Shown here: positions 43,282 through 51,084 of the stretch, piece by piece | Layout of the letters: each line of letters opens with the position of its first letter | How positions within the stretch are numbered: position 1 is the first letter of the stretch | NCBI GenBank assembly: GCA_002841495.1 | Contig: PGZV01000026.1 | Coordinates: forward strand, 1-54,187 | Length of the DNA stretch: 54,187 bases | Direction of reading: 5' to 3' | Source of the DNA: Firmicutes bacterium HGW-Firmicutes-2 | Lineage (GTDB): Bacteria > Bacillota > Clostridia > Lachnospirales > Vallitaleaceae | The notes under the pieces: generated by a model | Seen by the model: only the letters and a program-made list of their open reading frames with translations | Databases searched by the model: none | What the model was told of the DNA's origin: nothing | Made by a program: the position numbers and the translations under genes

Positions 43282-44118
43282 ATGCCTATAGATCAACAAT
43301 ATTTATCAGATTATGAAGCGATTGTGTCACATAGATATGATCAGGGTGCAGACTACTGGACGACGCCGGACAAACGACTCATAAAGGGATCACCATTCTC
43401 AACTTTAGACTGTGTCCTCTATCTGCTAGAATTAGGTTTGGAACCCAACGACCCTCTACTTGAAAATTGTGCTGACTTAATATTCAGTACATGGAAAGAA
43501 GACGGAAGTTTTAGGTTGTATCCTACGGGTTCTATATACCCATGCCAAACCGCTAACGCTGCCAATGTACTCTGCCATATGGGGTATGCGAGGGATGCTA
43601 GAATACAAAAGACTTTCCAACACCTTCTAGATATCCAGTATACCGATGGGGGTTGGCGTTGCAATAAGTTTAGCTATGGGCGAGGACCGGAAACGGAGTA
43701 TTCAAACCCTTTCCCAACCCTGACTGTCTTGAATGCATTTCGCTTTAGGGATGATTTCAACCAAGAACCGGCCCTTGAGAGGGCTGTGGACTTTTTACTT
43801 GAACACTGGACGATTCGGAAACCAATAGGTCCCTGTCACTACGGAATGGGCACCTTGTTCATGCAGGTTGAATATCCCTTCCGCAACTACAATCTTTTTG
43901 TTTACGTTTATGTATTATCTTTTTATGACCGTGCAAAAAAAGACAACCGGTTTCTGGAAGCCTTAAAAGCACTGGAATCCAAAATGGTGGATGGTCAAAT
44001 CGTTGTTGAGCGTATAGTTCCCAAATTGGCCAAGTTTTCTTTCTGTAAAAAAGGTGAGCCAAGTGCACTGGCAACAAGACGCTATCAAGAAATATTAAGA
44101 AATCTTAAAAAAGCTTAG
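43282..44118 (+). CDS. terpene-cyclase/prenyltransferase-fold protein
   Basis: A 278-residue protein with repeats of the alpha/alpha-barrel found in squalene cyclases and protein prenyltransferases: FSTLDCVLYLLELGL, CADLIFSTWKEDGSF, QHLLDIQYTDGGWRC and PTLTVLNAFRF. The aspartate motif DxDD of class II cyclases is not seen, and the protein is under half the length of squalene-hopene cyclase, so it is unlikely to cyclise terpenes itself. Function unknown. AGGAGGG precedes the ATG. It has two scraps elsewhere (34840 and 38913). Confidence 0.7.
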   Translation: MPIDQQYLSDYEAIVSHRYDQGADYWTTPDKRLIKGSPFSTLDCVLYLLELGLEPNDPLLENCADLIFSTWKEDGSFRLYPTGSIYPCQTANAANVLCHMGYARDARIQKTFQHLLDIQYTDGGWRCNKFSYGRGPETEYSNPFPTLTVLNAFRFRDDFNQEPALERAVDFLLEHWTIRKPIGPCHYGMGTLFMQVEYPFRNYNLFVYVYVLSFYDRAKKDNRFLEALKALESKMVDGQIVVERIVPKLAKFSFCKKGEPSALATRRYQEILRNLKKA

Positions 44119-44203
44119 TATAATTTGATGCCATCTTTGATAAATGATATAGTAAATAAGAAACATGACCAATCATGTATTTAGTATGTAAGGAGATCAA
44201 AAA

Positions 44204-44668
44204 ATGAGACGAAACGAAAAAGAAGTCATAGATATTATTGAGATTGAGAAGATGTTAAAGAAGGCAGACATTTGCAGATTGGGACTTTCTGTTAATAATG
44301 AGCCATATGTGGTACCGATGAATTTTGGATATAAGGACAATTGTCTTTATTTACATTCTGCAAAAGAAGGCATGAAGATAGAGATGATGAAAGCCAATCC
44401 AAGAGTATGCTTTGAAGTTGAAGTGGATACGGAGTTGGTAGACGGTGGAGAAGTGGCTTGTGAGTGGGGCATGAAGTTCATAAGTGTGATCGGTCATGGA
44501 CAAGCAAGAATCATAGAAGAACGGACTGAGAAAAAAGAAGCTCTAGATATTCTAATGTCACAGTACTCAAAGAGAACAGATTTTGAATATCAAGATAAGC
44601 ATTTAGATGCCGTGGCCGTTATTGAGATAAAAATTGATGAATTAAGCTGTAAGAAATCAGGATATTGA
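44204..44668 (+). CDS. pyridoxamine 5'-phosphate oxidase-like flavoprotein (NimA-like)
   Basis: A 154-residue split-barrel FMN-binding protein. It begins MRRNEKEVIDIIEIEKMLKK, with CRLGLSVNNEPYVVPMNFGY and YLHSAKEGMKIEMMKANPRV, the pattern of the NimA/5-nitroimidazole-reductase-like group. Members reduce nitro compounds or bind heme or F420, so the substrate is open. AAGGAGATC precedes the ATG. A copy at 39240 has its middle deleted. Confidence 0.85.
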   Translation: MRRNEKEVIDIIEIEKMLKKADICRLGLSVNNEPYVVPMNFGYKDNCLYLHSAKEGMKIEMMKANPRVCFEVEVDTELVDGGEVACEWGMKFISVIGHGQARIIEERTEKKEALDILMSQYSKRTDFEYQDKHLDAVAVIEIKIDELSCKKSGY

Positions 44669-44707
44669 TGTTAGAAAACTAGTGAGAAATAAAAGGAGAA
44701 ATGAAAA

Positions 44708-45088
44708 TTGGGGTTTTGGATTTTTATGATGATAACGAATTTGTTAATCCCATTAACAATGGTTGGATTCGGCAAATATTTTATTAAAAACACACCAAAA
44801 GAAATAAATATGATTTTCGGGTATAGAACCACCATGTCTATGAAAAACAAGGATACTTGGGCGTTTGCTCACAAGTATTGTGGAAAAATATGGCTGAAAC
44901 TAGGCTATATATTGCTTGTTGCTAGTGCAATAGCAATGTTCGTTGTAATAGGAAAAGACGAGAATGTTATAGGAAGTTTTGGCGGAATAGTCTGTGGTGT
45001 ACAAATGATCTTTTTAATTGGAACAATTTTTACGACAGAAAAGGCATTGAGAAAGACATTTGATAAAGATGGTAATAAAATAGATTAA
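44708..45088 (+). CDS. SdpI-family membrane protein
   Basis: A 126-residue protein with three to four membrane helices and the SdpI signature NMIFGYRTTMSMKNKDTWAFAHKYCGKIW. SdpI of Bacillus gives immunity to the SdpC killing factor; other members are of unknown use. The start is TTG at 44708 with GGAG 9 nt upstream. The ATG at 44701 is out of frame and gives only a 28-codon ORF. No toxin gene of the SdpC type is seen nearby. Confidence 0.75.
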   Translation: MGFWIFMMITNLLIPLTMVGFGKYFIKNTPKEINMIFGYRTTMSMKNKDTWAFAHKYCGKIWLKLGYILLVASAIAMFVVIGKDENVIGSFGGIVCGVQMIFLIGTIFTTEKALRKTFDKDGNKID

Positions 45089-45128
45089 AATATTCGAGAT
45101 TACGCAATCAATTACAATGGGGGAGATC

Positions 45129-45608
45129 ATGAATATATCATTATTTAAAGCCGGACCATCAGATGCAAAGGTTATATATGAAATGCAAATCAAATCATTT
45201 ATGCCCTTATTGGATAAATATCAAGACTTCGAAACAAGTCCAGCTAATGAACCAATCAGTATGATTGTGGATCGTATCAATCAATCGTTTACGGATTACT
45301 ATATTATTAAAGCCGATGCATTAGCGGTTGGTGCTATTCGAGTTGTGAAGAACGAGGATAATCAGTATCGCATTAGCCCTATTTTCATTTTACCGGAGTA
45401 TCAAGGTAAAGGGATCGCGCAAAGAGTTTTTCATCTGGTTGAAGAAAAATATGAGGATGCAAAAACTTGGGAATTAGATACGATACTACAAGAAAAAGGG
45501 AATATCTACTTATATGAGAAACTTGGCTATAAACGCATAGGTGGAACGAAGGAAATAAATGATAAGATGACAATAGTGTTCTATGAGAAGAATATTGATT
45601 TAGAATAA
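45129..45608 (+). CDS. GNAT acetyltransferase
   Basis: A 159-residue GNAT protein with ISPIFILPEYQGKGIAQRVF (acetyl-CoA loop QGKGIA) and YEKLGYKRIGGT. The start at 45129 is preferred because GGGGGAG is directly upstream; the ATG at 45117 is part of the same purine run. It is a single-gene unit; acceptor unknown. Confidence 0.82.
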   Translation: MNISLFKAGPSDAKVIYEMQIKSFMPLLDKYQDFETSPANEPISMIVDRINQSFTDYYIIKADALAVGAIRVVKNEDNQYRISPIFILPEYQGKGIAQRVFHLVEEKYEDAKTWELDTILQEKGNIYLYEKLGYKRIGGTKEINDKMTIVFYEKNIDLE

Positions 45609-45700
45609 GACTTTGAAAGAGGTGGTTACATGGAAAGCGATATTAGTAATATTTGTGGCATTATTTTAGAAGCAGACAATATTATATGGAGGAATCGATT

Positions 45701-46303
45701 ATGTGTGACCATGAACTGGATGAAGGCAAATTAGTACCTTATAAAGAAAAATATGAATTAAAGGGTAACAAACAGCTTATAATTAGGGTACCAGTAGAGA
45801 CCGATGCCCAAGCTTTAATTGATTATATGAAAACGGTTGATTGTGAGACGCATTTTCTAGCACGAGAACCGGACGAGTTTGATCTCACGTTAGAACAAGA
45901 AGCAACATTTATTAGAAACCTTGTAGACGATAAGCATAGTCAGATGTTTGTGGGTGAAGTAGATGGTCAGATTGTAGCCAATTGTTCTGTCGGTATAGTC
46001 ATGAATAAACGTCGATACTTGCATAGAGCTGCCCTTGGTATAGCGGTTAGAAAAGCTTATTGGGGTATGGGTATTGGCAGATTAATGATGCTAGAATGTA
46101 TAAAGTGGTGTAAAAACAACGGCGTCGAACAACTCGAATTAGAAGTTGTTACACAAAATGAAAGAGCAGTAACGATGTACCGGAATCTAGGATTTCAGAT
46201 TCATGGGACAAAGAAGCATGCTCTTAAGTATGGTGATGGTACATATGCGGATGAGTACTTCATGATATTGTTCTTGGACGATATTACGATACCCAAAACC
46301 TAA
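45701..46303 (+). CDS. GNAT acetyltransferase (RimJ/RimL-like)
   Basis: A 200-residue GNAT protein. AALGIAVRKAYWGMGIGRLM is the acetyl-CoA-binding unit and LEVVTQNERAVTMYRNLGF the end of the fold, typical of N-terminal or amino-acid acetyltransferases. GGAGGAA lies before the ATG at 45701. A 34-codon ORF at 45630-45734 with its own AGAGGTGG overlaps the start in another frame and may be a leader peptide or the 5' remnant of another gene. Confidence 0.82.
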   Translation: MCDHELDEGKLVPYKEKYELKGNKQLIIRVPVETDAQALIDYMKTVDCETHFLAREPDEFDLTLEQEATFIRNLVDDKHSQMFVGEVDGQIVANCSVGIVMNKRRYLHRAALGIAVRKAYWGMGIGRLMMLECIKWCKNNGVEQLELEVVTQNERAVTMYRNLGFQIHGTKKHALKYGDGTYADEYFMILFLDDITIPKT

Positions 46304-46334
46304 AGCACTAAAAAAGTACCATAGGTTTTTGGGT
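46291..46334 (+). terminator. hairpin after the GNAT gene
   Basis: ACCCAAAACCTA and TAGGTTTTTGGGT pair over 12 bp with one bulged T. The left arm overlaps the stop codon. No T-run follows. Confidence 0.45.
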
Positions 46335-46363
46335 ATGATATATTTACGTAAGGGAGTGAGAAT

Positions 46364-46522
46364 ATGAGCGGTGTTGGATTTCCATTTTCATTTATGCCCA
46401 TAATTGCAATTGTTTTATATGTAGGATTTATGGGGATTGGTCTTTATCTTGCAATTCTATTTGCCAATTTCATGCGAGCTGGAATTAAGGCGTTTAATCT
46501 ATATATTGAGAAGAACCAATAG
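46364..46522 (+). CDS. small membrane protein, family member 3
   Basis: A 52-residue protein with a hydrophobic segment at residues 7-35 and the tail RAGIKAFNLYIEKNQ. The tail matches those of the small proteins at 32474 and 37769. AAGGGAGTGAG precedes the ATG. The sequence around its stop codon is repeated at 40225. Function unknown. Confidence 0.6.
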   Translation: MSGVGFPFSFMPIIAIVLYVGFMGIGLYLAILFANFMRAGIKAFNLYIEKNQ

Positions 46523-46612
46523 GTGACAAAAAGTGCTTAGACAAATGAAAGCAAGGTAGGACAGGAAATAATAGTTTTATTTTAGTACTATTGGTACATG
46601 GAGGTGAGAAAA

Positions 46613-47482
46613 ATGAATTTTATTCAAAACTTGCAAAGGTCAATTGACTATATGGAAGAACATATATTAGAACCGATTACATATGAAGATGTTGCAAAGC
46701 ATGTCTACATGTCAAGCTATCATTTTCATAGAACATTTAGTTTAGTAACTGGTATTACGGCAAATGAGTATATTCGAAATAGAAGGTTGTCTATGGCTGG
46801 CCAGGAACTATCTGTATCGGATGCAAAGGTAATTGATATTGCTCTAAAATATGGTTATGATTCGCCTGAAAGTTTTACAAAGGCATTCACTAGATTCCAT
46901 GTTATTACGCCTAATGTGGCAAGGCGTGCAGGTATGAAATTAAAATCTTTTAATCGCCTTCTAATTAAAATAAAATTGGAAGGTGGTACTATTATGGACT
47001 ACAGAATCGAAAAACGAGAAGGATTCAAATTATTAACGAAGGTAACAAAGTTTAGAAATGAAATTATTTCAGAAGAGGGAAATACTGAAATTCAGGACTT
47101 TTGGAAAGAATGTGGTGACAATGGAACTTTTGAAGATTTAAAACAAAACGCGAGCAATTATGATATTTATGGAGCATGTGCACCAATATCAAAAGAAAGC
47201 ACACATTTTGATTATGGTATTGGAATGGAATTTAGTGGTGATAATGTACCTGAGGGATATACCCTATGGGAGGTAAAGCCTACTTTATGGGCAGTATTTA
47301 AATGTATTGGTGATACGGGGGACTGTATAGGTGCAACATGGGGAAAAATCTTTTCGGAATTCCTTCCCGGTTCAGAGTATAGCATGATGGATGATACTGA
47401 TTTTGAACTATACTCAGAAGATCTTGATGCAGACTGCTTTTGTGAAATATGGGTTCCTGTTGAGAAAAAGACATATGCATAA
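46613..47482 (+). CDS. AraC-family regulator with GyrI-like effector domain
   Basis: A 289-residue transcription factor. The two helix-turn-helix units (TYEDVAKHVYMSSYHFHRTF and VIDIALKYGYDSPESFTKAF) occupy residues 1-105. A GyrI-like ligand domain follows, ending in DADCFCEIWVPVEKK. It is the same architecture as the protein at 14547. The start at 46613 follows GGAGGTGAG; the ATG at 46598 belongs to that ribosome site. Ligand and targets unknown. Confidence 0.85.
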   Translation: MNFIQNLQRSIDYMEEHILEPITYEDVAKHVYMSSYHFHRTFSLVTGITANEYIRNRRLSMAGQELSVSDAKVIDIALKYGYDSPESFTKAFTRFHVITPNVARRAGMKLKSFNRLLIKIKLEGGTIMDYRIEKREGFKLLTKVTKFRNEIISEEGNTEIQDFWKECGDNGTFEDLKQNASNYDIYGACAPISKESTHFDYGIGMEFSGDNVPEGYTLWEVKPTLWAVFKCIGDTGDCIGATWGKIFSEFLPGSEYSMMDDTDFELYSEDLDADCFCEIWVPVEKKTYA

Positions 47483-47494
47483 TTGATAAAATAA

Positions 47495-47532
47495 GTTCTT
47501 TAGCCATGCGCGGTCGCGCTTGGCTAAAGAAC
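47495..47532 (+). terminator. long perfect hairpin after the AraC gene
   Basis: GTTCTTTAGCCA pairs perfectly with TGGCTAAAGAAC, and inside it GCGC pairs with GCGC around GGTC. There is no T-run after it, so it may be a terminator or another type of folded site. Confidence 0.55.
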
Positions 47533-47577
47533 ATTTGCAGTATATAAGTATGGATAGGTATGATTGTTTGTTGGATC

Positions 47578-47640
47578 TAATTGGATTTCCAGAGGAGATA
47601 GTAAAGCATACTGAGGATATAGTTGCACTTATATAATTTG
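47578..47640 (+). pseudogene. 3' scrap of the MutS-like gene
   Basis: TTGGATTTCCAGAGG and the next 45 bases match the last codons of the MutS-like gene (41956-42015), including the stop and the bases after it. Only this tail is present. Confidence 0.7.
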
Positions 47641-47671
47641 GAAGCACTGAAAAAAGCACCTTCCATAATTA

Positions 47672-48184
47672 TTAGTTATCAAGTTTATCAAGTAGCTGAT
47701 TGATTTGTGTAATCTCATCTTCCTGTGTTGAAATAATAGCTTCTGTTAGCTCATAAACTTCAGAGCGAAGTTCAAGCTCTTGTGCTTGCTTGGCCATCAT
47801 AATGGCACCTTCGTGATGATCAATCATGCTTCTTAAATAAGCTTCATCCTTGTCATCACCTTCGAGAGAAGTCAAGTCAGGCATCATGTTTTGATACTTA
47901 CTCTCGTAGTTGGAATTCGCATACCATTGGCGCATCCATTCCTGCATCATGCCGATCTCCTGCTCTTGAGCAAAGATAATCGATTCTGCAAGTGACTTAA
48001 CCTGTGTATTCTGAGATTCAAGCATTAGAAGTGAACTGTCCAAAGCTTCTTGATGATGTGGTATCATCTCGGCTATAAAAACTTCTTCACTGGTAACCTG
48101 GGGATGATCCATCATTTCATGTGATGTTGATGTACATGCAGTCAATACAAATACTACCGTTATTATTAAGAATATGTTTTTCAT
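47672..48184 (-). CDS. DUF305 lipoprotein
   Basis: A 170-residue secreted lipoprotein with lipobox LTAC (Cys17). The DUF305 repeats are clear: FIAEMIPHHQEALDSS and YLRSMIDHHEGAIMMA, two four-helix halves with His-His pairs that could bind metal. Family members are often linked to copper or other metal stress; this is family knowledge, not shown here. It is the only minus-strand gene in the accessory region, with AAAGGAGGG before the ATG and a promoter covered by palindromes. Confidence 0.85.
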   Translation of the reverse strand: MKNIFLIITVVFVLTACTSTSHEMMDHPQVTSEEVFIAEMIPHHQEALDSSLLMLESQNTQVKSLAESIIFAQEQEIGMMQEWMRQWYANSNYESKYQNMMPDLTSLEGDDKDEAYLRSMIDHHEGAIMMAKQAQELELRSEVYELTEAIISTQEDEITQINQLLDKLDN

Positions 48185-48246
48185 GGTCTTAAACCCTCCT
48201 TTGAAGATTGCTTAATTAACGTTAGTTAAACTTATGTATATTTTTA

Positions 48247-48323
48247 TTGAGTCAACTCAAAATCCATAATGAAATTAGAAGTATAATAGTATATTATAAC
48301 ATTTTTTTGAACTATAGTTCAAA
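48247..48323 (-). promoter_or_regulatory. promoter of the DUF305 gene with two palindromic operators
   Basis: On the minus strand the -35 is TTGAAC (plus 48317-48322) and the -10 TATAAT (plus 48293-48298), spacer 18. The -35 lies inside a perfect 18-bp palindrome TTTGAACTATAGTTCAAA at 48306-48323. A related palindrome, TTGAGT-CA-ACTCAA, lies downstream of the predicted start at 48247-48260. Control by a dimeric repressor is likely. Confidence 0.55.
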
Positions 48324-48687
48324 TTATTTTTGGAACTTTAATAAGTTCAGTCGTTATATCGCATAGTCATGAAAAAATCTTTGGAAAGAGACATTTGCAT
48401 AACACATTAGTTATTGAGATATTAGACAAAGTAAATTATAAAAGGTGAACAAATGAGGAAAACACTACAGGATGTGGCAAGCTGTTAATAAGAAATTATG
48501 GTGTCGGAGACACACGAGGCATATACGATTAATCCTGCATATACAAATGTTTCAGTTGAAGAGAACATACGTCAAGGCGTTCTGGCGTTCAGAGCCTTTT
48601 GGTTCGACTTTACGAAGTTTTATACTGCAAAGGAGAGGTCTACGACATATTAAGTAATAAAACTCAGAGGATTAAGGAGACGATGAT
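48324..48687 (+). other. gene-poor stretch with a probable gene remnant
   Basis: No healthy gene. An ATG at 48453 with AAGGTG upstream gives 11 codons, then two stops, after which the frame stays open to 48653 (SVEENIRQGVLAFRAFW). It may be the wreck of a small gene. The parent family is not recognised. Confidence 0.3.
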
Positions 48688-48999
48688 ATGTTTGAATTGG
48701 TATTTGTGATGTTTATAGGGGTATTGTTTGTTTATATAGGCTGGAGAATTTGGAAAAAGGAACACATAACGCTTATACACAGTTATCATTATTCAAGGGT
48801 TAAAGACAGAGATATAAAACCATATACAACAGCAATAGGTAAAGCGGTTATTATAATGGGAACCGGCATGATATTGACAGCCATAATAGACCATATAACA
48901 GAGACCTCATATGGTTGGATTTTCTTTGGAATATTCTTTTTGTGGGGTTTCATTGTGATGCTTATTGCCCAGAAAAAATATAATGGTGGGTTATTTTAA
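48688..48999 (+). CDS. DUF3784-like small membrane protein
   Basis: A 103-residue protein with three membrane helices (about 3-20, 50-68 and 74-93) and a polar loop KKEHITLIHSYHYSRVKDRD, the layout of DUF3784. That family is related to SdpI-type proteins and has no known function. AAGGAGACG precedes the ATG. It is a single-gene unit. Confidence 0.65.
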   Translation: MFELVFVMFIGVLFVYIGWRIWKKEHITLIHSYHYSRVKDRDIKPYTTAIGKAVIIMGTGMILTAIIDHITETSYGWIFFGIFFLWGFIVMLIAQKKYNGGLF

Positions 49000-49317
49000 T
49001 AAAATAGCATTTTGCTGCCTTATCTTTTTATTTCGTACTTAACAATTATTCACTTGGATGGAACGATTAAATATATTTTGTATAAGAAGGGAAAGGTTTA
49101 TGAGTCGCCTTATTAATATTTGTGAATTCTAGACATAGGGGTATTGGTAGTATTGGAAATGGCACATATTATTTATATGTAAAGCAGGTAAGAAAAGGTA
49201 AATAAATAAAAGGGATATTGCATATAAAAATTGGATGCAATAAACTAAAAATATAAAGAAAAAATCGTATTTTTGGATCATACCATTATGGAATATGTAT
49301 ATCGGGGAGGAGAAAAA
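49000..49317. other. 318-base gap without a gene
   Basis: AT-rich sequence with a 10-codon ORF at 49099 behind a ribosome site. The motif GTAGTATTGGAAATGG at 49148 recurs as GCAGTATTGGAAATGG at 50981, perhaps a scrap of the same lost sequence. The last bases hold the GGGGAGGAG ribosome site of the next gene. Confidence 0.4.
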
Positions 49318-49917
49318 ATGGAGAACACAATAAAACTACCGGAGCCGCAAAAAGAACTTGAGTTTCCTTTGATGAAAGCATTAGAAAAAAGACGAACTAT
49401 AAGAAAATGGAGCGATTCTCCTATAACGGAACAGGAACTATCAAATCTTCTATGGGCGGCTTGTGGTATTACAAAAAATAAAACCAAAAGCGCTAAAAGT
49501 AAAAGAACAGCTCCATCAGCATGTAATTCTCAAGAAATCAGAGTATATACGGTAATGAAGCAGGGCGTATTTTTATATGATGAAGATTGTCATGAATTAA
49601 AAATGATCAATTCAATAGATATAAGAGAGCATATTGGTACTCAAAAAATGATGAAGTCTGTGCCAATAGGTCTTGTTTTCGTTGCTGATTTATCAAGAAT
49701 GAAAGGTCCTTTACTCAAAAATCTAGAAGCACAACGCTTTTGTGCATGGGTTGATACGGGGTATATTAGTCAAAATGTTTATTTATACTGTACGGCCTCA
49801 AATTTAGGAACGGCGGTCTTGGCGTTAATTAATAGAGAGAAGCTACATAAGTTAATGGATTTGAAGGAAGAAGAAAAAATTGTATTAACGCAAGTGGTGG
49901 GACACTTAGCTGAGTAA
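49318..49917 (+). CDS. nitroreductase-family FMN protein
   Basis: A 199-residue nitroreductase. RRTIRKWSDSPITEQELSNL is the FMN-binding entry and WAACGI follows it. A central TAPSACNSQEI and the C-terminal NLGTAVLALINREKL complete the pattern of the SagB-like/nitroreductase group without long insertions. It probably reduces small molecules using NAD(P)H. The start at 49318 has GGGGAGGAG upstream; 49273 does not. Confidence 0.82.
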   Translation: MENTIKLPEPQKELEFPLMKALEKRRTIRKWSDSPITEQELSNLLWAACGITKNKTKSAKSKRTAPSACNSQEIRVYTVMKQGVFLYDEDCHELKMINSIDIREHIGTQKMMKSVPIGLVFVADLSRMKGPLLKNLEAQRFCAWVDTGYISQNVYLYCTASNLGTAVLALINREKLHKLMDLKEEEKIVLTQVVGHLAE

Positions 49918-49937
49918 ATATTGATTTATGCTTAGTT

Positions 49938-50024
49938 GTTATAGACAATTCAATGGATCCATCAAATATGGTAAATCCTGATAAATTCAATAATCATGTC
50001 TTGAAATTTTTAAATCAAACATAA
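49938..50024 (+). pseudogene. C-terminal scrap of an alpha/beta hydrolase gene
   Basis: It reads VIDNSMDPSNMVNPDKFNN and HVLKFLNQT with a stop, which resembles the C-terminal end of alpha/beta hydrolases (their last helix, NPEKFNEVLLNFL-type). Nothing of the catalytic part remains upstream. Confidence 0.4.
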
Positions 50025-50173
50025 GTGAAGTCAAAAGATAATGTTTATACACTTGCCTAAATATAGCGCTTTAATGTGTCTTCTTTATGCTTAGTGATTA
50101 AAAGGAACTTGCTATAGAGTTTACTATTTTGGAGGGAAAAGTATTACACGTTACTATCTTCAGGAGAAATACA

Positions 50174-50980
50174 ATGATTAACATACAAAAAACCACAATA
50201 ATTCTATCTGTAATAATAATTATTCTCTCGACCATAGCTTCTATAGGAGGTATTTTTTTAGACGGTCTTTATCAAGACAATGATTTTATAAATAGAGTAT
50301 GGTTGGGCAATGATATCATAACTTTAGTACTAGCTATTCCTTTGATGATAGTAGCATTAATACATACAGTTAAAGGATCTTTTAAGGCACAATTCATTTG
50401 GTTGGGTACACTTTGGTATATGATTTACAATTATCTTTTTTACTCGTTTGGAGCGGCTTTTAATAAGTTTTTTCTTTTGCATATTTTCATATTCATTTTT
50501 TCCACATACGCATTTATCCTTGCTTTAACGAGTCTTAATTTAGTATGGTTAAAATCTAAACTTATCGATAACGTAAAAATTCCTTTTAAAAGAATTTCTG
50601 CATTTTTATTGCTTTTTGGAGTATTCATTGGAGGAATGTGGATAACTATGTCCATAAACTATGTTTTTTCAGGAAAAGTTCCTGATGGCATAACTCAGTC
50701 AGGACATTCATCAGCAGTGGTTTTTGCAACAGACTTAGCTTTTTTAGTTTCATTATTGATTGTAGGAGGTTTACTACTCTGGCGAAAAAATATTTGGGGT
50801 TATACTATTTCATGTTTCATGATGATAAAATGTGTTCTTTACCCATTGGTTTTAGCTTTAGGAGGTTTGCTAGCATATCAAGAAACCAGACAATATGATC
50901 CACTTACGCCTGGTTATATTATTTTGGGGATAGGTTGCTTTATTTGTTTGTTGAATTTATTAAATGGCATAGAGGTTTAG
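50174..50980 (+). CDS. polytopic membrane protein of unknown function
   Basis: A 268-residue protein with about eight membrane helices. The region FIWLGTLWYMIYNYLFYSFG and a late YPLVLALGGLLAYQ are the most conserved-looking parts. No catalytic motif or transporter family is recognised. CAGGAGAAATAC lies before the ATG at 50174; the 15 extra codons from 50129 lack a ribosome site. It is a single-gene unit between scraps. Confidence 0.65.
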   Translation: MINIQKTTIILSVIIIILSTIASIGGIFLDGLYQDNDFINRVWLGNDIITLVLAIPLMIVALIHTVKGSFKAQFIWLGTLWYMIYNYLFYSFGAAFNKFFLLHIFIFIFSTYAFILALTSLNLVWLKSKLIDNVKIPFKRISAFLLLFGVFIGGMWITMSINYVFSGKVPDGITQSGHSSAVVFATDLAFLVSLLIVGGLLLWRKNIWGYTISCFMMIKCVLYPLVLALGGLLAYQETRQYDPLTPGYIILGIGCFICLLNLLNGIEV

Positions 50981-51084
50981 GCAGTATTGGAAATGGTATT
51001 ATTGATCTGTCTGATTTTATGTCTTTTATGCACCTAAGAAGCAATTGCTAATTAAAAAAAATAACTAAATCGAGGAGATGAAAA

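Noticed and set aside
44701-44787. ATG directly after AAAAGGAGAA as the start of a 28-codon gene
   Set aside because: It is out of frame with the clear SdpI-family protein, which can start at TTG 44708 using the same ribosome site.
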